A stretch of DNA of 64,000 bases from CAVQBP01 sp963782475 (GCA_963782475.1 CAWAJW010000004.1:124001-188000), one strand, 5' to 3'. Shown: positions 52,326 to 61,734, counted from the first letter of the stretch. The notes: generated by a model from the letters alone, not told the origin. Numbers and translations: made by a program.

Positions 52326-53463
52326 CTAAAAACTATTTAACAATTCACAAACTTGTTTACCGTACTTTACATTATGAGTCCTTATTATTTTAGCGCCGTT
52401 TTTTACAGCTATTGCTTCGGTAATTGCAGTTGCAGTATCTCTTTCAGTAATATCAAGATTCAGCGTCTTCCCTAAAAACGATTTTCTTGAAGCACCTATA
52501 GTTATAGGATAACCTAAACTTTTTAAATCTTCAAGCCTTGCTAGAATTTCAAAATTATCCTCTATTCTTTTCCCGAAACCTATTCCCGGATCTAATAAAT
52601 ATTTTTTCTATTCCAGAATTTTCGGCAGCTTTAATTCTTTCAAACAAAAAATCATAGATTTCTTCAATAACATTATCATAAAAAGGATTATGCTGCATAG
52701 TTTTAGGAGTACCCTTAATATGCATCAGGACAACAGAAGCATCATATTTTTTTACTACACTCAGCATTTCATCATCAAAAGTTGCAGCGCTGATATCATT
52801 CACAATTTTTGCACCATTCCTGAGAGCCTCATCTGCGACTTTGCTTTTTGTTGTATCAATGGAAATAACAGCAGCAGGCTGTGAAAGTAAAACTTTTTTA
52901 ATAACAGGAACAACTCTTTCCAGCTCCTCATCTTCACTTACGATTTCGCTTCCCGGTCTTGTTGATTCACCTCCTATATCAATGATATCCGCACCGTCGT
53001 TTAACATTTCCAGTGCATGTTCGACAGCATCATCAGTATTGATATAAAGACCTCCGTCGGAAAATGAATCCGGTGTGACATTCAAAACTCCCATTACATA
53101 AGTTTCATGAAAATTAAATTCTTTATTTCCTATTGAATAAAATATAGAATTATAATTCAGATAGTTTTGAATGAGCCGGTCAACTTCATTTCTTAATCCG
53201 TTCTTAGGAAAATTATGAAATATATTTTTAATCTCCGAGATACTGCCGCTGACGAAAAATTTATTGGAGGAATCATCCTTATTAAAAAAAATCTTTTTAT
53301 CTTCCTGTATAAAATTCTTTAAAAGAGTAATTTCCTCTTCCGCTGCTTCCCTTAATTCCAAAAGATAGCCGGAAGGCTCATAAGAAAAGAGGCTTGAATT
53401 AATTATACCGGAATATTTTTGAAACACTTCCTTTGACGACAAATGAATTATTTGAGCAATCAA
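52326..53463 (-). CDS. folP: Dihydropteroate synthase FolP, 3' frameshift
   Basis: Catalyses pABA addition in folate synthesis. An N-terminal extension of about 120 residues precedes the TIM barrel: MGVLNVTPDSFSDGG, DIGGESTRPGS, VISIDTTKSKVAD, IVNDISA and VVLMHIKGTPKTMQ. The printed frame ends at 52555 with FIRSGNRFREKNRG. Removing one base near 52596-52606 restores LDPGIGFGKR, then GYPITIGASRKSFLG and a normal end, IIRTHNVKYGKQVCELLN, with stop at 52326-52328. That gives 1137 nt and 378 residues. Confidence 0.93.
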
Positions 53464-53479
53464 AAAATTTATCCTCAGT

Positions 53480-54214
53480 TTAATACCTGTCCAGCTTGAA
53501 TTTTTCCCCCAGGTAAAGCTTTCTTACCTCTTCATCTTCTGCAAGTTCCACCGCACTGCCGGATTTAAAAATAACGCCATTAATTAAAATATATGCTTTA
53601 TCGACAATAGATAATGTTTCATGTACATTATGATCTGTAATTAAAACTCCAATACCCCTGTTTTTCAGGTTAGCCACAATATTCATAATATCTTCGACCG
53701 CAATCGGGTCCACACCTGCAAAAGGTTCATCCAAAAGAATAAATTTCGGATCAGTAGCGAGAGCGCGGGCAATTTCGGTTCTTCGCCTTTCTCCCCCGCT
53801 TAACTGGAAGCCGTAACTTTTCCTGATGTTAGTTATAGTTAAGTCCTCCAATAAGCTGTCACATTTTTCCTTCCTTTGAGAGGAATTCAATTTAGTCATT
53901 TCCAAAACAGCCAGTAAATTGTTTTCAACTGTGAGCCTCCTGAAAATGGAAGCTTCCTGAGGAAGATAGCCGATACCCATTCTTGCACGTTTATACATTG
54001 GGATAGAAGTGATTTCGGCATCATCCAAATACACTTTACCTTTATTGGGTTTTATCATTCCGACAATCATATAAAAAGTAGTTGTTTTACCTGCTCCATT
54101 GGGACCCAGCAGCCCGACTATTTCACCAGTTGAAACCTCAATAGTTGCTTTATTAACTACGGTTCTCTTTTTATAAATTTTTACGAGATCTTCACTTCTT
54201 AATGTTGAATTCAT
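53480..54214 (-). CDS. lptB: Lipopolysaccharide export ATPase LptB
   Basis: 244 residues. Walker A GPNGAGKTTTFYMIVGMI, signature LSGGERRRTEIARALATDP, Walker B FILLDEPFAGVDPIAVEDI, switch ITDHNVHETL. The YLPQEASIFRRLTVENNLLAVLE block is characteristic of LptB. It powers LPS extraction with an LptFG permease not seen in this window. Encoded directly after the OstA-like gene. Confidence 0.95.
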   Translation of the reverse strand: MNSTLRSEDLVKIYKKRTVVNKATIEVSTGEIVGLLGPNGAGKTTTFYMIVGMIKPNKGKVYLDDAEITSIPMYKRARMGIGYLPQEASIFRRLTVENNLLAVLEMTKLNSSQRKEKCDSLLEDLTITNIRKSYGFQLSGGERRRTEIARALATDPKFILLDEPFAGVDPIAVEDIMNIVANLKNRGIGVLITDHNVHETLSIVDKAYILINGVIFKSGSAVELAEDEEVRKLYLGEKFKLDRY

Positions 54215-54254
54215 ATTCTAAATATAATTTGGAAAGATTTCTAATTCCAGAATA

Positions 54255-54803
54255 TTAATTATTATTTAATTGAGACAGTAATTCATCTTTTACCGGACGG
54301 TTTTGATAAAATATATATCCGGGAAGAGTAAAAGATAATTCTTTCCCTTTCACTTTATTTTCCGGATAATATTCACTGCTCGGGGTGCCATATAATCTTA
54401 CTGTACTAACCTTCCTATCTTCAAAATTTATGGTTGCCGATTCCGATGAAGATTTTGTTAACCCGTTTGGAGTATGATCTTCAAATAAATAGTAAATGCT
54501 ATGAACGCCGCCGAATACTTCGGTCTTACTTATATCACCTTCCGTAAATTCGACTTCAATTCGATTGCCTGAGAGCTGATTAAACCTGTTTTGATATGTA
54601 GAATCCTGTGATAATAAAAAAGCATTTCTATCTACATCCAAAAGCTTAATCACATTATCAATTACAAATATAGTGATAGAATCACCGGTTAATTGTGAAT
54701 TCCCATACCATAGAATAGGCTGCTTCCCCGTCTCACTCTCCTTTTTCGTAATGATTTTCTGGTCTTCCCTGTAATAAATTGTTAAATCATTTAAAAGACG
54801 CAA
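54255..54803 (-). CDS. OstA/LptA-like LPS transport protein, part 2
   Basis: C-terminal part of the protein starting at 55683. Real content begins at NDLTIYYREDQKIITKK and includes PILWYGNSQLTGDSITIFVIDN, NRFNQLSGNRIEVEFTEGDISKTEVFGGVHSIYYLFED and SATINFEDRKVSTVRLYGTPSSEYYPENKVKG, the beta-jelly-roll style of OstA proteins. The apparent TTG start (RLL…) is out-of-frame sequence. The split is one extra base in a short A/T run at 54790-54796. Confidence 0.82.
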   Translation of the reverse strand: MRLLNDLTIYYREDQKIITKKESETGKQPILWYGNSQLTGDSITIFVIDNVIKLLDVDRNAFLLSQDSTYQNRFNQLSGNRIEVEFTEGDISKTEVFGGVHSIYYLFEDHTPNGLTKSSSESATINFEDRKVSTVRLYGTPSSEYYPENKVKGKELSFTLPGYIFYQNRPVKDELLSQLNNN

Positions 54804-55683
54804 ACCTGTCCCTGACGATTTTAACAGAATCGGTAGCTTTAAAAATATTTGAGGAATCCCTGAATGCTTCCATTTTTTGAGATTTAATTATTAGAGTATC
54901 CAGCTTATATGAATCTGGAGTCTGATTATTTAAATTATTTGATTTGCTGTTTAAGCTATCTTTTCCCACTGTATATATGGTATCTACCTGTATTAATAGC
55001 GGGTTCAAATTCACAAGAGTATAATTAATTTTTGCATAATCTTCCAGGTGATCTCCGTAAATCACAACATTATTTTTTGAGTTTTTAATTTTAACATTTT
55101 TATAAGCATAAGTAATTCTTGTATCTCTATAATACTCTAAGCTGTCGGAGGTTATAGTGCTTTCTTTATTTACAATTTTAACATCTCCTTTTGCTGTCAT
55201 TCTGTTTTCATCTTTATAATAAGTTAAAACTTTTGAAGTTAAAGTAGTTATGGAATCATATAATTTTACGTTGTGCTGAAAATATGCTTTATTCAATCTA
55301 AAATAATACTCTCCTGTGTCTGCCGACAGGATAACTTTTTTATCATTCAAAGTAACACCGGAATTACTTAAAGCTTTCCGTTCATCACCATAATAGAATC
55401 CTTGATCTGTAGTAATAGTGACACTATCCTGGGTTACGATAACATTTCCAATTAATTCCGCATCATTTTTGGAAATAAATTGAATCGCATGGTCACAGGT
55501 AATTCTAACATTGCCTTGAGTAACGACAACATCCCCGAAGACTTCCCTGATTATCTCTCCGTTTATTGTTTTGCCGATCATCTTTTTACCAATTACGGTA
55601 ATTAAGTCTTCTTCCTTCTGGGCATAAAGGCTGCTGATCAGCAAAATGAGAATTAGAAAAGTATAACGAATAATTTTAATCAT
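54787..55683 (-). CDS. OstA/LptA-like LPS transport protein, part 1
   Basis: Signal peptide (…TFLILILLISSLYAQ) and repeated OstA beta-strands (FGDVVVTQGNVRITCDHAIQFISKNDAELIGNVIVTQDSVTITTDQGFYYGDERKAL… YYKDENRMTAKGDVKIVNKESTITSDSLEYY). This is a periplasmic LPS bridge protein of the LptA/LptD-N type. Joined with part 2 it is 1428 nt and 475 residues, longer than E. coli LptA and typical of the multi-repeat forms in Bacteroidota-type bacteria. Lies between lptC and lptB. Confidence 0.88.
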   Translation of the reverse strand: MIKIIRYTFLILILLISSLYAQKEEDLITVIGKKMIGKTINGEIIREVFGDVVVTQGNVRITCDHAIQFISKNDAELIGNVIVTQDSVTITTDQGFYYGDERKALSNSGVTLNDKKVILSADTGEYYFRLNKAYFQHNVKLYDSITTLTSKVLTYYKDENRMTAKGDVKIVNKESTITSDSLEYYRDTRITYAYKNVKIKNSKNNVVIYGDHLEDYAKINYTLVNLNPLLIQVDTIYTVGKDSLNSKSNNLNNQTPDSYKLDTLIIKSQKMEAFRDSSNIFKATDSVKIVRDRFASFK

Positions 55684-55718
55684 TAAAAGTAAAACTTAAA
55701 GAATAACATAAAATATTT

Positions 55719-56258
55719 TTAAGGTGATTCTCTTCTGGTAACATACGTAATATTATAGATTATATAATTTTTCAGGCTTTGATCAGATTCAAATCCGAAA
55801 CCTTGAATTTTTTCTTTTGGAGATAAAATAGTTACAAATTTATCAGAAACAATTTTTTTATCCTTATTCCTCCACATTAATTCTTCGGTTTTTAATGTTG
55901 TTCCGCTGTCGCTAACGACAACTACGCTATCAAAAGCATAAAGATCGTTTGTTTCGTCATTAACTCTGCCCCGTTTAGCCGTCAAGACAGTAGATACCTG
56001 TTCCTCAGCATTATAAAAATCCACAGTTATATTACTATCGAGCAAAGTTTCTTTTGAATTTTCATAGACTCTTAAGTGTCCCGCTTTAAGTACAGCTTTG
56101 GTTTTACCTGAATCAGTGAAAAATACCGTTGCATCCCAGCTTTCCTGGGAAGGCAGCTCAGCCCCTTTTATAGATGCATCGATAGAAGGTTTTACTTTTT
56201 CTTCCGAGCAGGCATTAATTATTACCGTAAGCATAATTAGAATTAAAGCGAGTCTCAT
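55719..56258 (-). CDS. lptC: LptC-like LPS export lipoprotein
   Basis: 179 residues. Lipoprotein signal with the lipobox-like VIINAC, then an LptC/DUF3108-like beta-jelly-roll (WDATVFFTDSGKTKAVLKAGHLRVYENSKETLLDSNITVDFYN… VSTVLTAKRGRVNDETNDLYAFDSVVVVSDSGTTLKTEELMWRNKDKKIVSDKFVTI), the pattern of single-anchor LptC proteins. Its ATG overlaps the stop of kdsD by 4 bases. Confidence 0.88.
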   Translation of the reverse strand: MRLALILIMLTVIINACSEEKVKPSIDASIKGAELPSQESWDATVFFTDSGKTKAVLKAGHLRVYENSKETLLDSNITVDFYNAEEQVSTVLTAKRGRVNDETNDLYAFDSVVVVSDSGTTLKTEELMWRNKDKKIVSDKFVTILSPKEKIQGFGFESDQSLKNYIIYNITYVTRRESP

Positions 56259-57232
56259 CGAGGACGTAATCCTAGGTTAATTAGATCATGAAGATGAATA
56301 ATTCCAACGGGTTTATTAAAATCATCAATAATTACAAGTGAAGTGATTTTATAGTTTTCCATTTGCTGCAAAGCGAAGGAAGCCAGGTAGCTTTCTTTCA
56401 GGACTTTCGGCTTTTTAGTCATTATATCTTTTGCCGTCAAATTTTTTATATCAAGAGTTCTTTCAAGCAAACGTCTCAAATCCCCATCAGTGATAATGCC
56501 GACTAAAGTTCCTTCATTGTCGATAACACAGGTAGCACCCAATCTTTTTGAAGTAATTTCCAAAATCGTATCCTTAATAGAAGTTTCCCTTTTTACTGCA
56601 GGTATATTATCTCCTTTTGTCATAATTTCTTTTATCTCGAGTGAAAGTCTCTTCCCAAGGCTTCCGCCGGGATGCAGGAATGCAAAATCTTCTGCAGTAA
56701 AGTTTCTTTTCTGGAGCAGAGCAACTGCCAGAGCATCACCCATGGCAAGAGTTGCGGTAGTTGATGCTGTCGGGGTCAAATCATGAGGGCAGGCTTCTTC
56801 TTTTACATCAATATTTAAGAATATATCACATTCCTCACCAAGCTTTGAATGCCTGGAGCCGGCCATCGCAATCAATTTTACTTTTAATCTTTTCAGCATC
56901 GGGAGAAGATTCGAGATCTCCTGTGTATCACCGCTTTTTGAGATCAGGATAACCACATCATCTTTACGGACCATTCCAAGGTCACCGTGCAGTGCATCGG
57001 TTGGATGAAGATAAATTGCGGCGGTACCTGTTGAATTTAAAGTGGCAACTATTTTCCTGGCAATTAAACCTGATTTCCCCATTCCTGTTAATACTACCCG
57101 TCCTTTGCACGCTGCAATTACTTCGATCGCACTTACAAACTCATCATCAATACTTGTGATTAAATTTGCGACAGCTTCTGCCTCAATACGAATTACTTCT
57201 TTCCCCTTAGCAATAATTTCTTCTTTTGTCAA
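56255..57232 (-). CDS. kdsD: Arabinose-5-phosphate isomerase KdsD (KpsF/GutQ family)
   Basis: 325 residues. SIS domain with GRVVLTGMGKSGLIARKIVATLNSTGTAAIYLHPTDALHGDLGMV and LISKSGDTQEI, then TPTASTTATLAMGDALAVALL. Two CBS repeats at about 205-265 and 270-325. It converts ribulose-5-phosphate to arabinose-5-phosphate, the precursor used by KdsA, encoded two genes upstream. Only 4 bases separate it from the preceding unknown gene, and it overlaps lptC. Confidence 0.95.
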   Translation of the reverse strand: MTKEEIIAKGKEVIRIEAEAVANLITSIDDEFVSAIEVIAACKGRVVLTGMGKSGLIARKIVATLNSTGTAAIYLHPTDALHGDLGMVRKDDVVILISKSGDTQEISNLLPMLKRLKVKLIAMAGSRHSKLGEECDIFLNIDVKEEACPHDLTPTASTTATLAMGDALAVALLQKRNFTAEDFAFLHPGGSLGKRLSLEIKEIMTKGDNIPAVKRETSIKDTILEITSKRLGATCVIDNEGTLVGIITDGDLRRLLERTLDIKNLTAKDIMTKKPKVLKESYLASFALQQMENYKITSLVIIDDFNKPVGIIHLHDLINLGLRPR

Positions 57233-57236
57233 AATT

Positions 57237-57977
57237 TTATCCTTTAAAAAATTTAAATAATTTTCTTTTGTTTTTTGTTTCCGTAATAATATTCTCTTCT
57301 TTTATATCCAGCTTCCTCAGATATTTATTATAGCTTATAAAAGTATTCCTGAGCTCGGAATCGGTATAGTCACTATGCTTGCCGATCCCCTTTTCAAAGA
57401 ACAAATTAGGCTTCAATACAACTTTAGGATCGCGTATATTTTTTTGGATCATCAGCTGGTTATAATAATTTGAGAGCGGAATTAAATAATTTGTACCGGA
57501 ATCAAATTCGTAGGCCCAAATTCTTTTCTCTTCTGAAGAAATTGCCAGGATATATTTCCCCGGTGATATTATAATCTCCCTTACATCTAAATTTTCCTTA
57601 GGTGATTTCTGCCCGGGAACCCATTCTGAATAATTCCATCTTTTTATCTCTTTCCCTAAAATAACCTGTTCATATTCCTGTGGTGAGATATCGAACTCAA
57701 TCCTCTCATCAATCTCCTCGTTTATGCTTATTTCGATTTTCCCTTCATTAAAAATAATAGAACCGGCGGCAAAAATTGATGATGAAGCATCTTCGGTATT
57801 TAATTCATCTCCTTTATTTCCTAAAATTAAATCTGTTTCTCCAAATCTTCCGAAACCCAGGACATATTTTTTATTTATCTTTTCTCTATAAAGATTATAC
57901 CCCGGTTTGCTATAAGGAAGAATAGAGAATAGCAGCTCTTTTTCTATCTCTTTTAATGTTCTCGGGAAAATTTCCAT
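57237..57977 (-). CDS. Conserved protein of unknown function in the KDO/LPS operon
   Basis: 246 residues, no signal peptide or membrane helix. Mixed alpha/beta with a hydrophilic Lys-rich C-terminus (KNKRKLFKFFKG). Blocks such as KKYVLGFGRFGETDLILGNKG and YSEWVPGQKSPKENLDVREIIISPGKYILAISSEEKRIWAYEF recall a small beta-propeller or barrel but no family is recognised. Placed between kdsA and kdsD with minimal spacing, so a role in KDO or LPS metabolism is an inference from context only. Confidence 0.6.
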   Translation of the reverse strand: MEIFPRTLKEIEKELLFSILPYSKPGYNLYREKINKKYVLGFGRFGETDLILGNKGDELNTEDASSSIFAAGSIIFNEGKIEISINEEIDERIEFDISPQEYEQVILGKEIKRWNYSEWVPGQKSPKENLDVREIIISPGKYILAISSEEKRIWAYEFDSGTNYLIPLSNYYNQLMIQKNIRDPKVVLKPNLFFEKGIGKHSDYTDSELRNTFISYNKYLRKLDIKEENIITETKNKRKLFKFFKG

Positions 57978-58087
57978 TTGATTTCTATAAACAATTTTCG
58001 ATTCTTTAATTATTCTTATTTAAATACTATACAATCAAACAGATTTACAAGCAGATACAGACAATCATTTTTAGCTATCTCTAATAC

Positions 58088-58900
58088 TCAATAACCTTTC
58101 ACAATTTTATCTATACTGATTATTTCAGCCAGCAAGTCTTCCAACTCATTCAAAGGGAGCTGACTTGCAGCATCACTTAAAGCTTCTTTAGGATTAGGAT
58201 GCACTTCTAAAAATAACGCATCTATTCCTACAGCAGCGGCTGCTCTTGCAAGCGGTTTTATAAACTTCGGTTCACCTCCGCTCATATTTCCTTGTGAGGG
58301 TAATTGGACAGAATGAGTGGCGTCCATTACAACAGGATATCCGAGTTCTTTCATAATAATAAATGAACGCATATCAACAACCAAATTATGATAACCGAAA
58401 GTGGTTCCCCTTTCTGTTAATAAAATTCTATTATTCCCGGTTGAAGCAACTTTAGCAGCGGCATATTCCATATCTTCAGGGGCCAAAAATTGTCCCTTCT
58501 TTATATTTACTGCTTTTCCAGTTTCGCCGGCAGAAATTAATAATTCAGTCTGCCTGCAAAGAAATGCCGGGATCTGAAGTACATCAACATAATCTGCGGC
58601 CATTTTAGCTTCTTCAGATGAATGGACATCAGTTAATACAGGGATATCAAGCTCTTGATTAACTTTAAGAAGCAATTTTAATGCTTCTTTATCACCAATC
58701 CCTGTAAAGGAATTGATGCTTGTTCTGTTCGCTTTCTTATAACTTGCTTTGAATATGTAAGGAATCTTGAGCTTTACGGAGATCTCTTTTATTCTCTCGG
58801 CTGTATATAAGGTTATCTTTTCATTTTCAACGACACAAGGACCGGCAATTAATGCCGCAGGTTCATTATCTCCTATTTTATAATCTTTGATTTCTATCAT
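58088..58900 (-). CDS. kdsA: KDO-8-phosphate synthase KdsA (metal-dependent class)
   Basis: 270 residues. Condenses PEP with arabinose-5-phosphate. Motifs: ALIAGPCVVEN, FKASYKKANRTS, VLTDVHS, LQIPAFLCRQT, KKGQFLAPEDM, LTERGTTFGYHNLVVDMRS, DATHSVQLPS and FLEVHPNPKEALSDAASQLPL. Cys22 in AGPC occupies the position that is Asn in E. coli KdsA and Cys in the Aquifex enzyme, so this is a metal-dependent form. First gene of the envelope operon. Confidence 0.96.
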   Translation of the reverse strand: MIEIKDYKIGDNEPAALIAGPCVVENEKITLYTAERIKEISVKLKIPYIFKASYKKANRTSINSFTGIGDKEALKLLLKVNQELDIPVLTDVHSSEEAKMAADYVDVLQIPAFLCRQTELLISAGETGKAVNIKKGQFLAPEDMEYAAAKVASTGNNRILLTERGTTFGYHNLVVDMRSFIIMKELGYPVVMDATHSVQLPSQGNMSGGEPKFIKPLARAAAAVGIDALFLEVHPNPKEALSDAASQLPLNELEDLLAEIISIDKIVKGY

Positions 58901-59084
58901 ACTATTTATAAAAATGGTTTGGATAAATAAAAGAAAACTCTAATTTTAATGTACAGAATGAAATACGTTATTTCCTGATTTTTAGTTACTATAAATATAA
59001 CTAAAAACAAAATATTATTTAATATTTATCCATTTCATTATATAATTCTTAATATCTCCATCAACAATTCGAAAAATTAGTTAT

Positions 59085-61616
59085 ATGATAAAATTTACTT
59101 TTCTTAAAAAAGCCACCGGAATAAATTTTATAATTTTTGTTATTCTATTAATTACAATTGTATCTTCTGTTAAGGCTCAACCGGAGAAAATCAAGGATGC
59201 TGCTGAATTGAAATTAGCTTTGGAAAAAATAAATACTCTGGGAAGTGTTCTTTATATTGCTGCTCACCCGGATGATGAGAACAATGCATTGTTATCCTAT
59301 TTTTCATCAGGTAAATTGTTAAGAACCGGTTATTTAGCTATGAACCGGGGAGGCGGCGGTCAAAACCTTGTCGGTAAAGAACTGGCTGAAGATCTTGGAG
59401 TTATAAGAACTCAGGAATTATTAGCTGCAAGAAGAATTGACGGTGCTGAGCAGTTTTTTACACGGGCAGTGGATTTCGGCTATTCTAAATCTGCAGAAGA
59501 AACCTTCAATATTTGGGGGAAGCAAAAAATCTTATCTGATGTAGTTTTCGTTATTAGAAAATTCAGACCGGATGTTATAATAACCCGGTTTCCGGGAAAC
59601 GGGATGGGAGGTCATGGCCATCACACAGCTTCCGCCATTCTTGCAATGGAAGCTTTTAAGATCTCCGCAGATACTAATGCTTTTCCCGAACAATTCAAAT
59701 ATGTAAAACCTTGGCAGGCAAAAAGGATCTATTGGAATGCATGGAACCCGTCACTTGCTAAAACAGAACGTGACAGCCTGATTAGTATTGATCTCGGAGG
59801 CTACAACTCACTTTTGGGAAAATCATATACTGAAATTGCAGCAGAAGCCAGATCAATGCATAAGACGCAGGGATTTGGCTCATCTGCAAGACGAGGTGAA
59901 ACTATTAATTATTTCACTTACCTGGATGGAATACCTGCAAAGAAAAATCTTTTTGAAGATGTTGATTTAACCTGGGATAGGGTTCCCGGAAGTAAAAAGG
60001 TGAAAGAATTACTTTCTGAAGCAAATAAAAATTTTGACATTGATAATCCCTCCGCAATAATTCCTGTTTTAGTTGATGCGTATAAAGAAATGGGAAAAAT
60101 AAAGGATAACTACTGGGTTCAAATTAAGAAAAAAGAATTACTGAACATTATAAGATCCGCTGCTGGTTTATGGATGGAGGCAATCGCTTCGGATTATTCT
60201 ACAGTTCCAGGCGGAAGTCTGAATATTACATCAGGTATTGTAAACCGTTCCGATTATCCTTTTATATTAAAAGAAGTAAAAGTTGAATACCAGGAAAGGA
60301 ATAAGGAACTAAATAAAAGCCTTGGCAACGAAGATTTCCAGACCTATGAATCAACAATAAAACTTCCTGAAAATATTCCTTTTACTCAGCCGTACTGGCT
60401 GAGAAAAGAACCTACAAAGGGAGATTATATAGTAGATAGTCTTAATTTAATCGGGAAAGCTGAGAATGATCCTCCGATAACTGCTGATTTTATTTTATCC
60501 GCAAATGGTACTGACTTATCTTTTGAAACCCCCGTTTTATATCGATGGACCGATCCGGTTAAAGGAGAAAAATATCGTTCAATAGAAATAACACCCCCGG
60601 TTACAATTAATTTTAATGATCCGGTTTATCTATTTCCGGATAATGACAGCCGAAAGATTAATATCTCTTTAAAATGCCATGAAGATAATGCCGGAGGAAT
60701 TTTAAAATTTAACATACCTTCGGGTTGGAAAATTGAACCGGAACAAATTAACTTTTCATTTCAAAAAAAGAATGATGAAAATTTTTATACTTTTACTGTT
60801 TATCCGCCAGCCGGTCAATCAGATGTAAAGTTAACTGCAGAAGCAAGTATCGGGAATAAGACTTATTCAAAGAGCCAGGTAACTATAGATTACTCTTATA
60901 TTCCAATTCAAACTTTATTTCCCCCTGCAGAAATTAAATTAGTAAAGCTTAACATAAATAAAGTTATCAGCAATATAGGATACATTATGGGTACCGGTGA
61001 TGATATTCCTTATTATCTTGAACAGTTAGGTTATAAAGTTACTTTATTAAATAACAACGATATAGATGATAGTGATTTATCTAAATATGGTGCAATTGTT
61101 GCGGGAATAAGGGCATATAATACGAGGACAAAGCTTGCAGTCGAACAGCCTAAATTAATGGAATATGTAAAAAACGGAGGAACATTTGTTGTTCAATATG
61201 TCGTAAACAGGGGGACAGTAACAGATCAGATAGGTCCATATCCATTTAATTTATCGAGAGACAGGGTTACAGTTGAAGAAGCACCGGTTACATTTATTGA
61301 TCCGGAAAACCGGCTGCTCAATTACCCGAATAAAATAACTAAAGAGGATTTCCAGGATTGGGTGCAGGAAAGAGGATTATATTTTGCTGATACCTGGGAT
61401 CCGAAATATGAAACTGTTATTGAATGTAATGATCCCGGGGAAAAGCCGCAAAAGGGCGGACTGCTCTTTGCGCATTATGGTAAAGGAGCTTTCATTTATA
61501 CAGGTTATTCCTGGTTTAGACAATTACCCGCAGGTGTACCTGGTTCTTACAGAATATTCGTAAATCTAATTTCTGCAGGAAAGAAAATTGAATCAAACCA
61601 GCAATCTTCAAAATAA
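59085..61616 (+). CDS. Large PIG-L-family deacetylase with a C-terminal GATase1/ThuA-like domain
   Basis: 843 residues with signal peptide (…LLITIVSSVKAQ). Residues 50-290 are a PIG-L zinc deacetylase: IAAHPDDENNALLSYF (the HPDDE motif) and GMGGHGHHTASA. The family removes acetyl groups from GlcNAc-type sugars. Residues 380-610 are beta-rich (NEW3-like), and 620-835 form a Rossmann domain (GYIMGTGDDIPYYLEQLGYKVTLL… YGAIVAGIRAYNTR… YVKNGGTFVVQY) resembling GATase1/ThuA. Exported, so it acts outside the cytoplasm. The two following genes overlap it. Confidence 0.88.
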   Translation: MIKFTFLKKATGINFIIFVILLITIVSSVKAQPEKIKDAAELKLALEKINTLGSVLYIAAHPDDENNALLSYFSSGKLLRTGYLAMNRGGGGQNLVGKELAEDLGVIRTQELLAARRIDGAEQFFTRAVDFGYSKSAEETFNIWGKQKILSDVVFVIRKFRPDVIITRFPGNGMGGHGHHTASAILAMEAFKISADTNAFPEQFKYVKPWQAKRIYWNAWNPSLAKTERDSLISIDLGGYNSLLGKSYTEIAAEARSMHKTQGFGSSARRGETINYFTYLDGIPAKKNLFEDVDLTWDRVPGSKKVKELLSEANKNFDIDNPSAIIPVLVDAYKEMGKIKDNYWVQIKKKELLNIIRSAAGLWMEAIASDYSTVPGGSLNITSGIVNRSDYPFILKEVKVEYQERNKELNKSLGNEDFQTYESTIKLPENIPFTQPYWLRKEPTKGDYIVDSLNLIGKAENDPPITADFILSANGTDLSFETPVLYRWTDPVKGEKYRSIEITPPVTINFNDPVYLFPDNDSRKINISLKCHEDNAGGILKFNIPSGWKIEPEQINFSFQKKNDENFYTFTVYPPAGQSDVKLTAEASIGNKTYSKSQVTIDYSYIPIQTLFPPAEIKLVKLNINKVISNIGYIMGTGDDIPYYLEQLGYKVTLLNNNDIDDSDLSKYGAIVAGIRAYNTRTKLAVEQPKLMEYVKNGGTFVVQYVVNRGTVTDQIGPYPFNLSRDRVTVEEAPVTFIDPENRLLNYPNKITKEDFQDWVQERGLYFADTWDPKYETVIECNDPGEKPQKGGLLFAHYGKGAFIYTGYSWFRQLPAGVPGSYRIFVNLISAGKKIESNQQSSK

Positions 61617-61734
61617 AGAAACTGAAGAAAAACCTCCTGTTTTAAAAACCTGGAAAAGGTTATATACTTTAGTTTTTTTAAACCTTGTTTTCTTGATCGT
61701 TTTATTTTACATATTCACAAAGGTTTTTGAGTGA
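61588..61734 (+). CDS. 48-residue single-pass membrane protein between PIG-L and symporter genes
   Basis: TTG start at 61588 inside the last codons of the PIG-L gene and stop TGA at 61732-61734. It reads …LQNKETEEKPPVLKTWKRLYTLVFLNLVFLIVLFYIFTKVFE: an acidic cytoplasmic tail, a basic stop-transfer WKR, one hydrophobic helix. It overlaps the PIG-L gene at its start and the symporter GTG start by 4 bases (GTGA). The tight overlap implies translational coupling and a small-subunit role with the symporter, as known for some SSS and ion transporters. Family not named. Confidence 0.7.
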   Translation: MNQTSNLQNKETEEKPPVLKTWKRLYTLVFLNLVFLIVLFYIFTKVFE

